Shown here one piece after another: positions 10,577 through 21,524 of a stretch of DNA of 64,000 nucleotides. Every line of letters begins with the position of its first letter. Position 1 is the first letter of the stretch. A program made the translations under genes and the position numbers. Origin of the DNA: Polymyxa betae (lineage: Eukaryota > Endomyxa > Phytomyxea > Plasmodiophorida > Plasmodiophoridae). A model generated the notes under the pieces. That model did no database searches and was not told the origin of the DNA. It saw nothing but the letters and a program-made list of their open reading frames with translations. The stretch covers positions 1 through 64,000 of the forward strand of contig RBZT01000635.1 in assembly GCA_003693705.1 (NCBI GenBank), read 5' to 3'.

Positions 10577-13101
10577 TTGCGGGGTGCGTGCTTGATGACC
10601 CGACCTGGTTCTTTTGTGAAATTTTTCAGAACAACTTCGTCATGTTCTGGTTTGACGAGCTCGCCCAGATTGAGAAACGGGCATTTGACAAAACCGGAAA
10701 GTTCGCACCCGGGAAGGATACACACGAAACATGCCAAGCTCGGGCTTTGGAACTTTATGACAAAGCTTGCACTGCCTTCAAGACGAAGCAGAGTTCCAAG
10801 CGAGACGCAAATATCAATGTTCTTCAAGGGCTATTGAAGAAGGGAACAACCGAAGATCAGATCTCGGCTCTCGCTGTATCCGTTCAGGAGTCTCCTGTCC
10901 ATCTCGGCGAGTTCTGTATCTCGAAACTGATAGCGGTCGCTGGTAAAAAAAGCCGCGATCACGCTTGGGCTGCTCTGGGAGCTCTTCGCGATATCTATAC
11001 GGGTTGTTTATTACCCGATGGAAGGAAGCTACGCCATTTAGATGCAGAATCATGGAATGAGATCAAACCTCGGTTGTCACCTGAAGAATGCAATCAATGG
11101 ATGGTGTATCGTTATTTCGAGTCTCGAATCAAATCATTGTACAGTGATTTCATCACTGTCTTAGAATCGGCATCCACAGATCCAGTCGAATGGTTCCGAA
11201 TGAAGACTCTTGCTTTGCCCCAGGAGTTACTCTCCCTGAAACCCGAAGCTGAAGTTCGCCTACTTGTACTGCTTGTGAATAAAGTCGGTGATCCAGCTCG
11301 TAAGGTAACAATATTGCACAATTATCTATATTCCATTGTTTCTTACCTCAAATGCAGGTCTCGGCTCAGGCTTTAAGACTCATTCGACATCTACTCGAAG
11401 CCCATGCTAACATGAAAGGTGTGATTGTCGACGAAATCCAGCGCTTCCTCATGCGTGCCAATATCACCCCTCGGGCTCAGTACCAAGCTGTCATCCTATT
11501 GACCCAAATCGTATTCGCTCCGCATGACGGCCCGCTCGCCCGACGCCTCGTCGACATCTACCTCTCTCTCTTCTCACGAAAGGACCTCGAATCCGAATCC
11601 GACTCGCGCCTGCTATCCGCCCTGCTGACGGGCCTGAATCGCGCCTTCCCATTTGCTGCCTCTTTAATGAATGACGAGCAATACGACGCCCAGACGACGC
11701 GTCTGCTGCGTCTGGCACGCTCGAAGAACTTCAACGCGGCGGTCCAGTCGTTAATGTTACTGCAGCAAGTAATGTCTGCTAGACAGTCGCTCTGTACGCG
11801 CTACTACACTGCTCTCTACGACTCTCTCTCATTGCCTTCATTGGTGAATTCATCTAAGCATTCGCTGTATCTAAATCTGCTTTATCGAACCATCAAGAAT
11901 GATGTGTCGGTTCCGCGGATCGCCGCCTTTGTCAAGCGCCTCCTGCAGGTCTGCCTGCAATCCCGGCCTGGGTTCGTCTGTGGCTCGTTGATCCTGCTCG
12001 CCGAACTTTGCAAGCATCACCCAGCCATCCGCTGCATGATCGATCAGGCTGTCAATAAGGAGGACGACGTCAAATACGATCCGGCCAAACGTGATCCTCT
12101 GTTTGCTAATGCAAATGCGACATGTCTATGGGAGCTACACATTCTTGAACAACATTATCACCCATCGGTGTCGAAATTCTCATCACAGATTTTGAATAAC
12201 GTTCCGATCGTGTATAACGGGAACCCAATTGCCGATTTCACCTTGCGCCACTTTTTGGATCGGTTTGTTTACCGAAATCCTAAAAAAACCGAAGCGACTC
12301 GTTCCGCTCTTGCTCCACAACCATCTGCGATCGATAAGATGGCTCCAGTTAACACGGAAGTAAGTATGAAGTTTTCTGAATTTCTATTCGTCCAAGAGCA
12401 AAATTGCTTTCTTTTGGCTGCATAGTGATTTCGCCTTTTAGGAGTTCTGGAAATTGGATGAAAGCCAGGTCCGAGAAGATGAGAAATTCATGCACAAGTA
12501 CTTCCGAAATCGTTTGGAAAGAGGTGAAATTTCCGAAAAACCGGTCAACGATGACGAAAACAGTGACGAAGAGAAAGACGCATTCGCTGATCAACTCTTT
12601 GAAAATGAGCTCCGCAAAACGGATGGTGCTATCGACATTGATGATGATGACGACGATCTTCTCAACGGGGAGCACATATCAGATGATGAATTGAATGAGG
12701 CCTTCGGTGATGAAGATGACGACGATTGTATTGAAGGGGATGAAATGGATTCTGAGAACGAGGATATTGATGATGAACATATTGCCGATGATGATGATGT
12801 GATTTTCCACGAACAGGATGATGACGCCTTCGATGACGATGGCTTTGGTGATGATTTGATAGAGGAAGACACTAGTAAGTCCAAGAAGAACAAGAAGAAA
12901 ACGAGTCAGTCTGCATTTGCTGATGCTGATGATTACGCTGAACTTCTAGAATTGACGAATGGTGCCGCCAAAGCTAATAACAAAACTGAATCGTGGCAAG
13001 CCGGCTCGAAGAAGCGGCAGTTCCAGTCGCCTCGGAACAAGCCTAATGGCAAACAATCCAAAAAACAGAAGGGGAAACCTACTGCGAAATCTAGGAAATA
13101 G
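10577..13101 (+). CDS. MAK21: Ribosome biogenesis factor Noc1/Mak21 (CEBPZ family)
   Basis: Exons 10577-11305, about 11355-12360 and about 12443-13101 join in phase. The product has the CBF/Mak21 domain: 'DQISALAVSVQESPVHLGEF' and 'WAALGALRDIYTGCLLPDG' near the start, HEAT-like helices, then 'YDPAKRDPLFANANATCLWEL' and 'HPSVSKFSSQIL', which are hallmark CEBPZ/Mak21 motifs. The C-terminal exon is very acidic (runs of Asp/Glu) and ends in a lysine-rich tail, as in nucleolar assembly factors. The family works with Noc2 in early pre-60S particles. The 5' end is unresolved: the frame has no good ATG before 10642, and the ATG at 10528 is separated from the body by an in-frame TGA at 10558. An acceptor at 10576 suggests a missing first exon. 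Confidence 0.9.
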
Positions 13102-13138
13102 GCGTATAATGGATAAATAATTTATAAATCTAATCCAG

Positions 13139-13915
13139 TCAAGTCTTGATACCACAGCGACATCCGCCTTCTTTCCTTAATGTCGATGGCCATTCTACAT
13201 CTAGACGTTTGCAGTCGAATGGAACTTGATCCAGTCGTTGTCTGACAACATTATGCGCATTACAGAGCCACAACCGGAATGCATCAGCAGAGGAGATATC
13301 TGGAGGAGTACGTCTCAAAAGTTGCTGTTCGTATTAGGTCAGGAAAAAGATCTCAAAGGAGAACGTTATTACCCGAAAATGACTAGCACATTCTTCGCAT
13401 GGGAACTGACGTGAAATAATATGCAGTAGCTGAACATAGTCGTCTTGTTGATCGGATGTGAAATTTTGTGGAATCTTGGCCGCCATCGTATGCAACAAAG
13501 ACCATGTCATATGTCCAATCTCATCCCTTGACATCGGTCCTAAACATATCATGCTTTAATGCCAAGCCGCACAAGCTCATCGCAAAACTTTCATCAAAAC
13601 AGATCTCATCGGTACGACGAATGCTGCGAGAGTCTTCGGCTCCGATAAAACCAAATTTCTATCGAACACAGCAGCTTAACAGAGCTTCTCACCTCGGATA
13701 TTCTCTATTCTATTTTGTGATGGAAGCCATATCCAAAGGGCGCCTCCTACAAGAAGACCCAAACAGACCCAGGTCCAAACCTGCGGCTGTAACAAGTGCT
13801 TGTGATAGAAATCGTCGAGACGACGCCGGGCCTGCCATACTCGCGACCGAATCCGCCATGGACGCTGTTTCTCATCGTCATCGCTATCGATCGAGCCATA
13901 GATCGCTGACGACAT
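13139..13915 (-). CDS. Erv1/Erv2-type FAD-linked sulfhydryl oxidase
   Basis: The first exon encodes an N-terminal anchor: an acidic and then basic segment followed by one TM helix (VWTWVCLGLLVGGALWIW). A small exon (SRSIRR) leads to the core 'IGHMTWSLLHTMAAKIP', 'FPCEECASHF' with the redox CxxC, then 'FRLWLCNAHNVVRQRL', and a C-terminal CRCG pair. The single N-terminal TM and the C-x-C-type tail resemble Erv2 (secretory pathway) more than mitochondrial Erv1. The enzyme transfers electrons from client dithiols to oxygen to form disulfides. The stop at 13139 converges with the Mak21 gene, leaving 37 bp between them. The splice joining the anchor to the core is inferred. Confidence 0.85.
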
Positions 13916-14087
13916 TGTATCGTAATGAACGATGTCATTCGTCGCAACCTGTGACTCGATTCTGAGGTTCTCGAATTGATTACCTGAAAGCTATTCTGGG
14001 GCGATCGATTCGTTGGATCAAATTGCATCACTACAAAGGCGCTCCAGTTTCGCTTCACAAGGCATGTACAGGGATGTAATGAATAAA

Positions 14088-14675
14088 CTAATGCTGTTCC
14101 GATCGTTTCTTTTGAAGGAATTTATCCACCATTTCCTCGGTCGACGATGATGTCGCCTTTAGTCGCCGCCAAAGGACGTTATTCGTCTGTGGAGCGACCA
14201 TCGATCTCGCGTTCGAGGTTGTAAACCTTTTATGTGAGCGCCCATGCGATGCATCAGCTTGCGCTCGCTGCTCAACGGTTTCTGCATTAATATCAACCTG
14301 AGATCCAAGAGCATGACGAACGAATCTTTCTGCAGCGTCCTGGTCGATTCTCATGGTCGGCCCTTGCTCAGCTGGCTCCGGTTCCTTAGAAGAGAACTTC
14401 TTGATTTTGTCGAAATATTGTTTAACGCGACCAATCTCCTTATTGATTGGATGGTTTTGGGGGATTTGCCCAGAACATCTTATATAGATGAAGTAGAGCG
14501 AATTCAGGGCAAACGCGATCGTGGCATGGAAGCGGGCTCGTGCTTCAGGATCGGTTAAGGCTTGCTGTGCTTCCTCATACAGAGATGGATTCAAAGCCGA
14601 GATAATCTCGCTAGTTTTCGCTAACGAAGATGAGAGCGACGCTAATGTGCCCTTGATTTCATCATCCAATTCCAT
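14088..14675 (-). CDS. C1D: Nuclear exosome cofactor C1D/Rrp47 (Lrp1)
   Basis: Single exon of about 195 residues. The Sas10/C1D domain covers the first 110 residues ('FALNSLYFIYIRCSGQIP', 'NHPINKEIGRVKQYFDKIK'), which matches the Rrp47/C1D consensus closely. The C-terminal half is basic and low in complexity, as expected for the RNA-binding tail. In the family this protein binds Rrp6 and Mtr4 and helps the exosome trim 5.8S rRNA, snoRNAs and snRNAs. The ATG at 14675 (MELDDEIKG) is the first good start; the frame stays open a little further upstream. Confidence 0.9.
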   Translation of the reverse strand: MELDDEIKGTLASLSSSLAKTSEIISALNPSLYEEAQQALTDPEARARFHATIAFALNSLYFIYIRCSGQIPQNHPINKEIGRVKQYFDKIKKFSSKEPEPAEQGPTMRIDQDAAERFVRHALGSQVDINAETVEQRAQADASHGRSHKRFTTSNARSMVAPQTNNVLWRRLKATSSSTEEMVDKFLQKKRSEQH

Positions 14676-14860
14676 GCTATAATTTCTCAGCAAATCGGTC
14701 TGCGGCAGAAATTCAGCGCAGAATTTTATGGAAGATGTTAGATGATTTTCTATAAATTTCGAAATCTTTTCGTTTGCCAGACGTCCTTTATAGCTGTGTT
14801 GTATGCTTTATTCGGATTTGTTTATGATGACTCCCAGATATGAGAATTTCAAATTCGGTT

Positions 14861-17140
14861 TTATGCTTGTGATATGATATATCTGAACTTTTTCAACCTG
14901 GCCTCCAGCAGGAACTCAGGTGAAACCAACTGCTGCAATGCATCAAAATTACCCGGGATTTCTTCCAGCAAAGGATTGGCATCTATAGCCATTTGTTCCA
15001 TTACTTCGAAATCGATGGTCGGCGCCGTCACCCAAGGCTGCTTATACGCTGATTCTCCGTTTTTCCTCAGATTGCGAAACGATGTGTTCTGGTCCAGAGA
15101 AATTCGGCGCGATTTTCGACGAAGATCTCCATCGAGTCTGGACAGGTCCTCCAAAACCAGCCGCTTCGCTCGCTTCCCGCATTCTTTCCTCATGGTTATG
15201 TAGAAACGAACTGTTATCGGTATCAACAGACCAACAAGCAGCGCCATGAAGTTGCATTTCTTATTGAGGAGCAATCCGACGAGCGCAAACTGAGAGAATC
15301 CCAACGAAAACACGATTCGGGAAAAAGCCGGGGGGAACATGGCGCCACCCGCCTCGGACTGTCGGGACCAGACAAACATGAATTGATATCGATAAAAAAC
15401 CGAAGCGAACAGGCAGAGCAGGGCGGTGAATGGTACAATCAGCGGTGCGATGGGAAGATAAAGGACGCCAAGAGAGAACAGCAGCAAATAAGTAGGATAA
15501 TTCTCATCAAAATAGAACACTCCCGGGTCGGCGCATGCCCGAACCGAAGACGCCGACGAAGCGCTCCTCATGCCCAGCCAGCCCATTATTAAGGGCGCCG
15601 GTCTCACCAATTCAAGAGAGAGGGCAGTAAACGTTTTTGTCATAATCATCAATATATACAACACGTTCGCTGACGGTAATGAATCCGCAAGCAGCTGGAA
15701 GACGAATTGCAGATCCGTATTCATTAAGTTCGAGCTTTTCTTAGCGAAAGCCGACACTAAAGTTGCAGAGAAAATACAATGAACCATTTGGAAATAGTAG
15801 TATAAGACAAAGGTCGATCGTTCGATCTCCGATTGAGCTGCGAAACCTCGCATTGAAGACAGCAGCCGCAGCATCGGAGGGACGATCGCCATCATGATGA
15901 TCAATCCGAGACCAGGTAGGAACCCTTCGAGAGCCGTCTTCACTATCGGGTGGGCGCTCAAGAGTGGCTTTAGAAAGGGCAGCAGCTTGGTCAGCTTTTC
16001 TAAATCGGTCATCATTGTAATCAGGGCGACGGGTAGCTCGAACGATAACAGCAGCAGGAAGAATGACGCATATACGAAGATTTGGCGTAAGGAGCGCTCC
16101 GATTTGGTCATGATGACGCCATCCCAATCAACATCTTTTGGTTCCGGGGCGACCTTGGCCGTCATTCTCGGCGCCGAGATCGTGATTGGAATTTGGGCAG
16201 CCATCGCCGCCCCTTGGAATGATGTGAACGTCACGAAACCCGTCTGAGTCGATTCGCCGTCTTCTTTCTGCAATTCTTTGATGGCGACGTTAAGATCGGC
16301 AAGTTGTTCCTTCATTTTGTTGATTTCGACCCTGTTGCTGGCGTCGCGCTGCTGAATGGCCAACGCAGATTCAAGTTTGGAGACGACCACGGCACGCTGA
16401 TCATAGCGTTCGCGAAGCCGATTGTGACATTTCAAAAGATAACAATTGGCAATCGGGTCATCGTCAAACATTGATGCAACATAGGAGTGCAGGTCGTTGT
16501 CGGTTTGAATGTGTTTTGGTAAATCTCGCAACAGAACTGACAGCTGGTCGACACGGAGATCGGCGTCGCGATTCGAGAGATGATATCGATGCCGCAGATC
16601 GACATAGACGACGTACTCGTGTTTCAGCAGATGCATGAGATAGAAGGTGGCGAAGAACATGGCGCCGGCATGGAACCAGAGCAGATTGCTGCCTTCCTGG
16701 ACTCCCTTGATTGTCAGCGTTAACATCGTCGAGGGTGAATCCGACATCGATGCGTTCCAGTTTGCAGGTATCAGGATGCCGCAAGCGATGATGGTGAGGA
16801 CCAAGAAGTACTTGGCGCCCAAGGCCAGGACTCGAAGGAACATGGTCGCATCGAGGCCGACGATCTCGACCAGCTCGTGCTGGTCCATGCGCATCATCTG
16901 CCAGATGTGGGACGGCGATGTGATGGTAAAATTTGGCGGTCGACGCCTCGTATCATCTGGCTGCGGGCAGACTAATCTCGGCACATAGATATAGGCCAGT
17001 TTTCGGAACAGCACAAAGAAGGTGACGAGTAATACGGCCATAATCGTGACGTTCGTATTGACATTTTGAAGAAGACTACCAAATGACGTCGCGTTTGCGA
17101 TGTCTTCCGTCGGCGGGGCGTTTTCGTCGGGCGACGACAT
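14861..17140 (-). CDS. CSC1/OSCA/TMEM63 family mechanosensitive cation channel
   Basis: One uninterrupted exon of 759 residues, which is rare in this intron-rich window. Three TM helices lie in the first 190 residues ('FVLFRKLAYIYVPR', then 'YFLVLTIIACGILIPANWN'). A cytosolic RNP-like loop follows with 'VLLRDLPKHIQ' and 'GFVTFTSFQGAAMAAQ', then 'DVDWDGVIM' and the DUF221/RSN1_7TM channel domain ('LPGLGLIIMMAIVPPML', 'YPTYLLLFSLGVLYLPIAPLIVPF'). Family members are osmo- and stretch-gated, Ca2+-permeable channels. Length fits OSCA and TMEM63. No missing segments are seen. Confidence 0.93.
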   Translation of the reverse strand: MSSPDENAPPTEDIANATSFGSLLQNVNTNVTIMAVLLVTFFVLFRKLAYIYVPRLVCPQPDDTRRRPPNFTITSPSHIWQMMRMDQHELVEIVGLDATMFLRVLALGAKYFLVLTIIACGILIPANWNASMSDSPSTMLTLTIKGVQEGSNLLWFHAGAMFFATFYLMHLLKHEYVVYVDLRHRYHLSNRDADLRVDQLSVLLRDLPKHIQTDNDLHSYVASMFDDDPIANCYLLKCHNRLRERYDQRAVVVSKLESALAIQQRDASNRVEINKMKEQLADLNVAIKELQKEDGESTQTGFVTFTSFQGAAMAAQIPITISAPRMTAKVAPEPKDVDWDGVIMTKSERSLRQIFVYASFFLLLLSFELPVALITMMTDLEKLTKLLPFLKPLLSAHPIVKTALEGFLPGLGLIIMMAIVPPMLRLLSSMRGFAAQSEIERSTFVLYYYFQMVHCIFSATLVSAFAKKSSNLMNTDLQFVFQLLADSLPSANVLYILMIMTKTFTALSLELVRPAPLIMGWLGMRSASSASSVRACADPGVFYFDENYPTYLLLFSLGVLYLPIAPLIVPFTALLCLFASVFYRYQFMFVWSRQSEAGGAMFPPAFSRIVFSLGFSQFALVGLLLNKKCNFMALLVGLLIPITVRFYITMRKECGKRAKRLVLEDLSRLDGDLRRKSRRISLDQNTSFRNLRKNGESAYKQPWVTAPTIDFEVMEQMAIDANPLLEEIPGNFDALQQLVSPEFLLEARLKKFRYIISQA

Positions 17141-17401
17141 CGGTATCGGATATCAGAGAAATTTGAGTGTAAGGTTCCATCGGCAAGCGGAACATGACTC
17201 ATGTTGACGATCTGTCGAACTTGAAGTTTTTATGCCATCGTATCGTAACCAGAACAAGAACTTTTGGTTTTGTATACTGGTAAAACGGTACGTAATCCGA
17301 TGGAAATGGGAGACAGATTCGTCATGGCGTTAAGAAAATATCCAGTCAGCCTGTGGAGCAAGATCGAGACGGTACCCAATCACAGCAAGACTTTAGCACC
17401 C

Positions 17402-19096
17402 CGATGCTGTCGCCGCCCAAGCCGGAAGAAGCTGCCCTGCTGGGCGCAGAACCGGTCGAAGCGAAGGCGCCTGCTGCATCGCTGCTACTGTCCCGATCGC
17501 AGGCCTTGGCCCTTAGCATCAAGGTCAGTTCATCAACCAACACATTGCTACAATAATGACAGACATGGATGTCTGCAACCTCCATTTTGCCTTTATAAGA
17601 GTGTCTATAAGCACCACTGTTGTTTATGTTATCATGGTTCTGCACCTTCTCTTTTACTGTTATAAGAGTGCCCTCGTATTTATCAGTGTCATTTCTGTCA
17701 TTGCTTATCAAATGTCGTTTCCCTTTTCCGCAACCTCCATTTGGCCTCTATATAAGCACCGCTGTTGTTTATGGTATCATGGTTCTGCAACCCCTTTTTA
17801 CTGTCTATAAGAGTGCCCTCTTATTTATCAGTGTCATTTCTGTCATTGCTTATCCAATGTGGTCCCCCTTTCCCACGATAATGAAAACGCCTGGTGTACG
17901 GTATCATTCTCTAATCGTGTCTAGTCGACAGTTGGGAGTGGCATCTTCGCGATCCCGTTCGGGTTCAGGCTGGCCGGCTTGATCGGCGGCGTCCTGATTT
18001 TGACTCTGACCTTCGCGTTATCCTATATCGGTGGCTTATTGCTTCTGCGATCCCGGCAGCGTTCGTTCCCTGGCGTCTCCAGAGTCACTTGTAAGCAGTA
18101 ATTCGGAAGTTTGTCATCTTCCTAAACATAGTTTACAGACAGTGATGTCGGCCATCATTGGTCTGGTTCAAAAGGGCGATTGCTGGTCGATTCAATGACT
18201 GTCGCTTTGCAAATAGGGACAATATTCGCTTATTGCATTTTCATTATTGAGACTTTATCGAATGCTTTACCATCGGTCGAACGAGCCGCTCTTGTCGTCG
18301 CCCTTCTGCTCGCCCTAATTCCCATATTGCAATTGCGACGAATTGAGTCGATCTCGTTGATCGCAGCGGCTGCCGATATCCTCGCTGTGGTCGGGTTAAT
18401 ATCCTGTATAGTCTTATTGGTGACGTCTCGTGACAGCGGGGCAGTCGTTTCGACCTCAGTAAGCTCGCAAGCATGGCTATTTGTTGGAATAGCTTTGTTT
18501 TCGGTAGAAGGTGTCTGCCTGGTCCTACCTGTTCAATCGTCGATGGCGAATCCATCCGAATATAGACAAGTCTGGTCATGGACGATGCTAAGCGTCTTCA
18601 TATTATATCTCGTCTTTGGAATTCTGGGCTATGCTGCTTTTGGAGATTCTACCGATGACATCATCTTGAATAATTTCGCAACGTCTGATATCAAACGAGC
18701 GACTCAAGTAAGAATCAATAGTCCACCGATAAGATTTCTGATAAATCCTCTTTCTAGGTTATTTATTGTCTGGCTTTGCTGCTTTCCACAGCAGTCCAAG
18801 CTGTACCAGCTTTTGAGATCGTAGAACGCAATGATACGAAAGCTTATATGTTGACCATTGCATTGCGATTGGGTCTAGCAGCCATGGCCGCCATCACAAC
18901 AATGGTAGTTCCTGGATTTGCGATCGTCGTTTCGTTGATCGGTGCTGTATTCGGATCGGTGATGGCGTTCGGTCTCCCAGCGGTAATAGTGCTGAAGTTA
19001 GAACCCGGGCTATCCAGGCTGAAGAGGTTTGGCCTTTATTTACTCGCTGCAATATCAGTCTCCAGCATTGGATTAGGAATAGCAGCCATGGTTTAA
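17402..19096 (+). CDS. AAAP family amino-acid transporter
   Basis: Exon 1 encodes a Pro/Ala-rich cytosolic N-terminus ending 'LALSIK'. A 401-nt intron (17524-17924) joins it to 'STVGSGIFAIPFGFRLAG', the AAAP TM1 motif. Further exons give 'LLRSRQRSFPGVSRVT', then 'YSDVGHHWSG', TM segments to 'ATSDIKRATQ', and a last exon with 'LLSTAVQAVPAFEIVERN' and terminal TMs. The family moves amino acids with protons at the plasma membrane or vacuole; substrate unknown. The start at 17402 is chosen because the in-frame region upstream lacks an ATG; an undetected 5' exon is possible. Introns other than the first are about 50 nt. Confidence 0.85.
17575..17873 (+). repeat. Tandem duplication inside an intron
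   Basis: Two imperfect direct copies, 17575-17729 and 17730-17873, both starting at 'gcaacctccattt'. Shared blocks include 'gttgtttatg(t/g)tatcatgg' and 'atttatcagtgtcatttctg'. They lie wholly in the first intron of the transporter and explain its length of about 400 nt. The units differ by small indels (155 and 144 bp). Confidence 0.9.
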
Positions 19097-19434
19097 AGGA
19101 AACCATAGAAGATTTATCTACGATATCAAACAAATAATAAACCTATACAAGTGTTTTAGATTTCAGTAAGTGCTCGTTGAATTTCAAACTCCCATCTCGT
19201 TTCAGTGATTAGGCGTAGCTCCCCCTGTTGCTGATTCAATCGGAAAGAGATTGGAAGTCGTTCACGGCCACATCAGGCATATGAGTCATGCTTACAAATC
19301 GTGACTCCATGTTTCCGCTCGATTACCTTCGGCTCGTCAAGAGACAGTCCATACTGAAAAGAATTTATTCTTAAGAAGACGAACCCCATCGATAATTCTT
19401 CTATTTTATTCTTCTCAAACGAGATAACTCGGAA
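19097..19434. other. Intergenic, nothing recognised
   Basis: Holds the transporter 3' flank and the 5' flank of the next gene on the same strand. No exon or RNA gene seen. Confidence 0.5.
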
Positions 19435-20025
19435 ATGAATTACGAGCTGCAGTTTAAGGAACCCGTTCGTATTGCCCAGGTTGAGAACCCGGCCGTGGCT
19501 CGCCGCCGTCGCCTTTTGCAATATGCCGAAACCTTCTGCTATATGATCGCTGTCCTTGTCTGCATGATGGCGTTAAACTGGTTTATGGGAGCTGTCGTGA
19601 CCGGCGCTACACGATCCTGGTCGGCTGTCAACACAAGGCGCCTGGCGCGAGCTTTCCGATCGTGGCGATGGAGGGCGTTCTATTTCCTGCCAGCTATCCT
19701 GCTAATCGGCAATCTCCTCCATCGGCGTTTCGTACGTCGGGCGATTCCATCGTTGACCAGCTTGACATCACGAGTAGCTTTGATCACCTGGGTTCTCTAT
19801 CAGTTCTACCAGCTTAGCCTGCTCATGTACCGGTTGCAGCGCCGGCAATCGGACCAGATCTGGTCCAGAAACGCCGTCTTCTATCTGTTCCTGGCTGCAG
19901 CTACCTTCGCCTGTATTCTGGCAATTGAAAGCGCTCATATCTTGGCCATCTTCGCTCGAGTTGTTGCTGATGTTAGAAGGGTTCGGAGCGAGGCCCTACC
20001 AACCAAGATTGGAAAACTGCTGTAA
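19435..20025 (+). CDS. Four-TM membrane protein, unrecognised
   Basis: Single exon of 196 residues. The N-terminus is polar and Arg-rich. Hydrophobic segments follow at about residues 35-58 (CYMIAVLVCMMALNWFMGAV), 82-92 (FYFLPAILLIG), 113-132 and 145-168 (VFYLFLAAATFACILAI), separated by arginine-rich loops (RRLARAFRSWRWR). The positive loops suggest a cytosolic side between TM1 and TM2. No named family comes to mind. A reasonable start context and steady coding character support it as a real gene. Confidence 0.6.
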   Translation: MNYELQFKEPVRIAQVENPAVARRRRLLQYAETFCYMIAVLVCMMALNWFMGAVVTGATRSWSAVNTRRLARAFRSWRWRAFYFLPAILLIGNLLHRRFVRRAIPSLTSLTSRVALITWVLYQFYQLSLLMYRLQRRQSDQIWSRNAVFYLFLAAATFACILAIESAHILAIFARVVADVRRVRSEALPTKIGKLL

Positions 20026-20506
20026 ATAACCAAAATACATTCGATCTATCTATTCTTCATATCTCTTAAGTCTCCACATTTTACTTTAGCGCTTTCAGAA
20101 TGACTGTCTACTCAAAAAACGAATGGGCGTCTATCATTCTTCAACACACCATCTGAGCTGTAACATTATATTGGCGCCGCCTATGCCTTAATGCTGCCCT
20201 TATGTAATGCTGCCCTTGTGTAACGAAACAAAACATATTTTTCAGCCGATCTATTTTATATAGCAAGTTTGGGTCGTGCGTGTGCTGATAGAAAATCTAT
20301 TATGTTTTCCACGTCATCAATAGCTGACGCTCAGTTTGTAAGCTGGACTTGGCGCATTCTTAATGGCGTCGTTTCAAGGCTCCCTAGAGAGCCAGTCGTC
20401 AAGATGACGATCCCAGGGAACTGATGGAAGCGATAGCGACAGATTCGATTGACTCATGTTCTGTATGACTCAATATCCCTTTCAGATGGGCAACTTAGTC
20501 TAAATT
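20026..20506. other. Intergenic with a short local repeat
   Basis: Non-coding by eye. Around 20190-20222 the phrase 'aatgctgccctt(a/g)tgtaa' occurs twice in tandem, followed by unremarkable AT-rich sequence up to the next gene. Confidence 0.45.
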
Positions 20507-21244
20507 ATGTATGTAAGGCCAGCAACGTTCCTGGCTTTGCTGATAGCATTGTCTGGAGCAGCTAATATATATCGTTCTAAACCGGTCAAGCTATGTAATC
20601 TACCCGAAGCCATCTCCGTGCCTGGATTGCAATCTACAACAGTTCGCGGTTGCTCGAGAAGCTTCTCAACGCCCTTGGTCTCCATCGAGTACGACATCAG
20701 ATGTCAGCCGTCGAATCACGACTCCTGTCATTATTCGACATATTTATCGAGCGACGATGGGTGTTTACAAGATCGACCTCCTGTTCCGAAAAGCTTTCTT
20801 TCCGAATCAGTTTGTGAGACGTCTGCCGATCCAGTTCAGACCGATTGTTCTTTTCGGCTGCAGGTTCCAGCAGCTAGCGCGAACATTAGCCAGGTCTGCG
20901 TCGTCGTCTCGTGCCTGAGCGCTGGCGGCTGCCCAGTGAACGCTACTATCCGACTTGAAGGGGAACCTATTGTTAAAGAAGCCGCCGAAATCCAGGAGCA
21001 AATCGGGCAGGAGTACCCGAAAGAAACGGCTTATGTTCAATGGGTGCTTATCGGGTTCGCAGCCGTTGTCCTCTTGATCATTGTCGCTGCTATCATCTGG
21101 TTCATTCAGAAACGGCGCCAGTCGAAATCGCTAAGTGAGATCCAGCCCGGGACCAGCACGACTGGCATCTGGGTCCTGGCTACCGGTGAAGATTATGATA
21201 ACCGGGGCAATTCCACTCGCGACCCGACGATTAATGACATGTGA
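20507..21244 (+). CDS. Cysteine-rich type I membrane protein, unrecognised
   Basis: Single exon of 245 residues. The start gives a signal peptide (FLALLIALSGAANI). The ectodomain, about 160 residues, has many spaced cysteines (RGCS, IRCQPSNHDSCHYS, DGCLQ, ESVCE, TDCSF, VCVVVSCLSAGGCP), consistent with a disulfide-bonded extracellular domain. One TM helix follows (VLIGFAAVVLLIIVAAIIWFI), then QKRRQSK and a cytosolic tail of about 50 residues. The layout is receptor-like or adhesin-like, but no family is recognised. Confidence 0.6.
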   Translation: MYVRPATFLALLIALSGAANIYRSKPVKLCNLPEAISVPGLQSTTVRGCSRSFSTPLVSIEYDIRCQPSNHDSCHYSTYLSSDDGCLQDRPPVPKSFLSESVCETSADPVQTDCSFRLQVPAASANISQVCVVVSCLSAGGCPVNATIRLEGEPIVKEAAEIQEQIGQEYPKETAYVQWVLIGFAAVVLLIIVAAIIWFIQKRRQSKSLSEIQPGTSTTGIWVLATGEDYDNRGNSTRDPTINDM

Positions 21245-21524
21245 TTTCTGAAATAGCTTGTTTAATACATATCCAGCGCTAATTTATACATTGGTGATGG
21301 CCGGGTTCCAGACCTCAGCAAAGGACGGTCTGAATGGGGTTTCTTGCTTGAACAGGACGAGAGTTGCGTTCAGAAGAGAAGTGACATCGAATCTGGGGAT
21401 AAAATGCAATGTTAACGAGATCGATCAAGTTAGGGAGGTCTGGGACCTGAAGCGTCGATGCAGCATGGGTGGAGGATGGGTCGATTCGTTGTTCGAGTTT
21501 CATCAGTGACGGGCCAGCACCATC

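Noticed and set aside
17264-17665. Plus-strand 133-codon frame starting before the transporter
   Set aside because: Different frame from the transporter exon and cysteine/arginine-rich shadow sequence; it does not splice to the TM1 exon.
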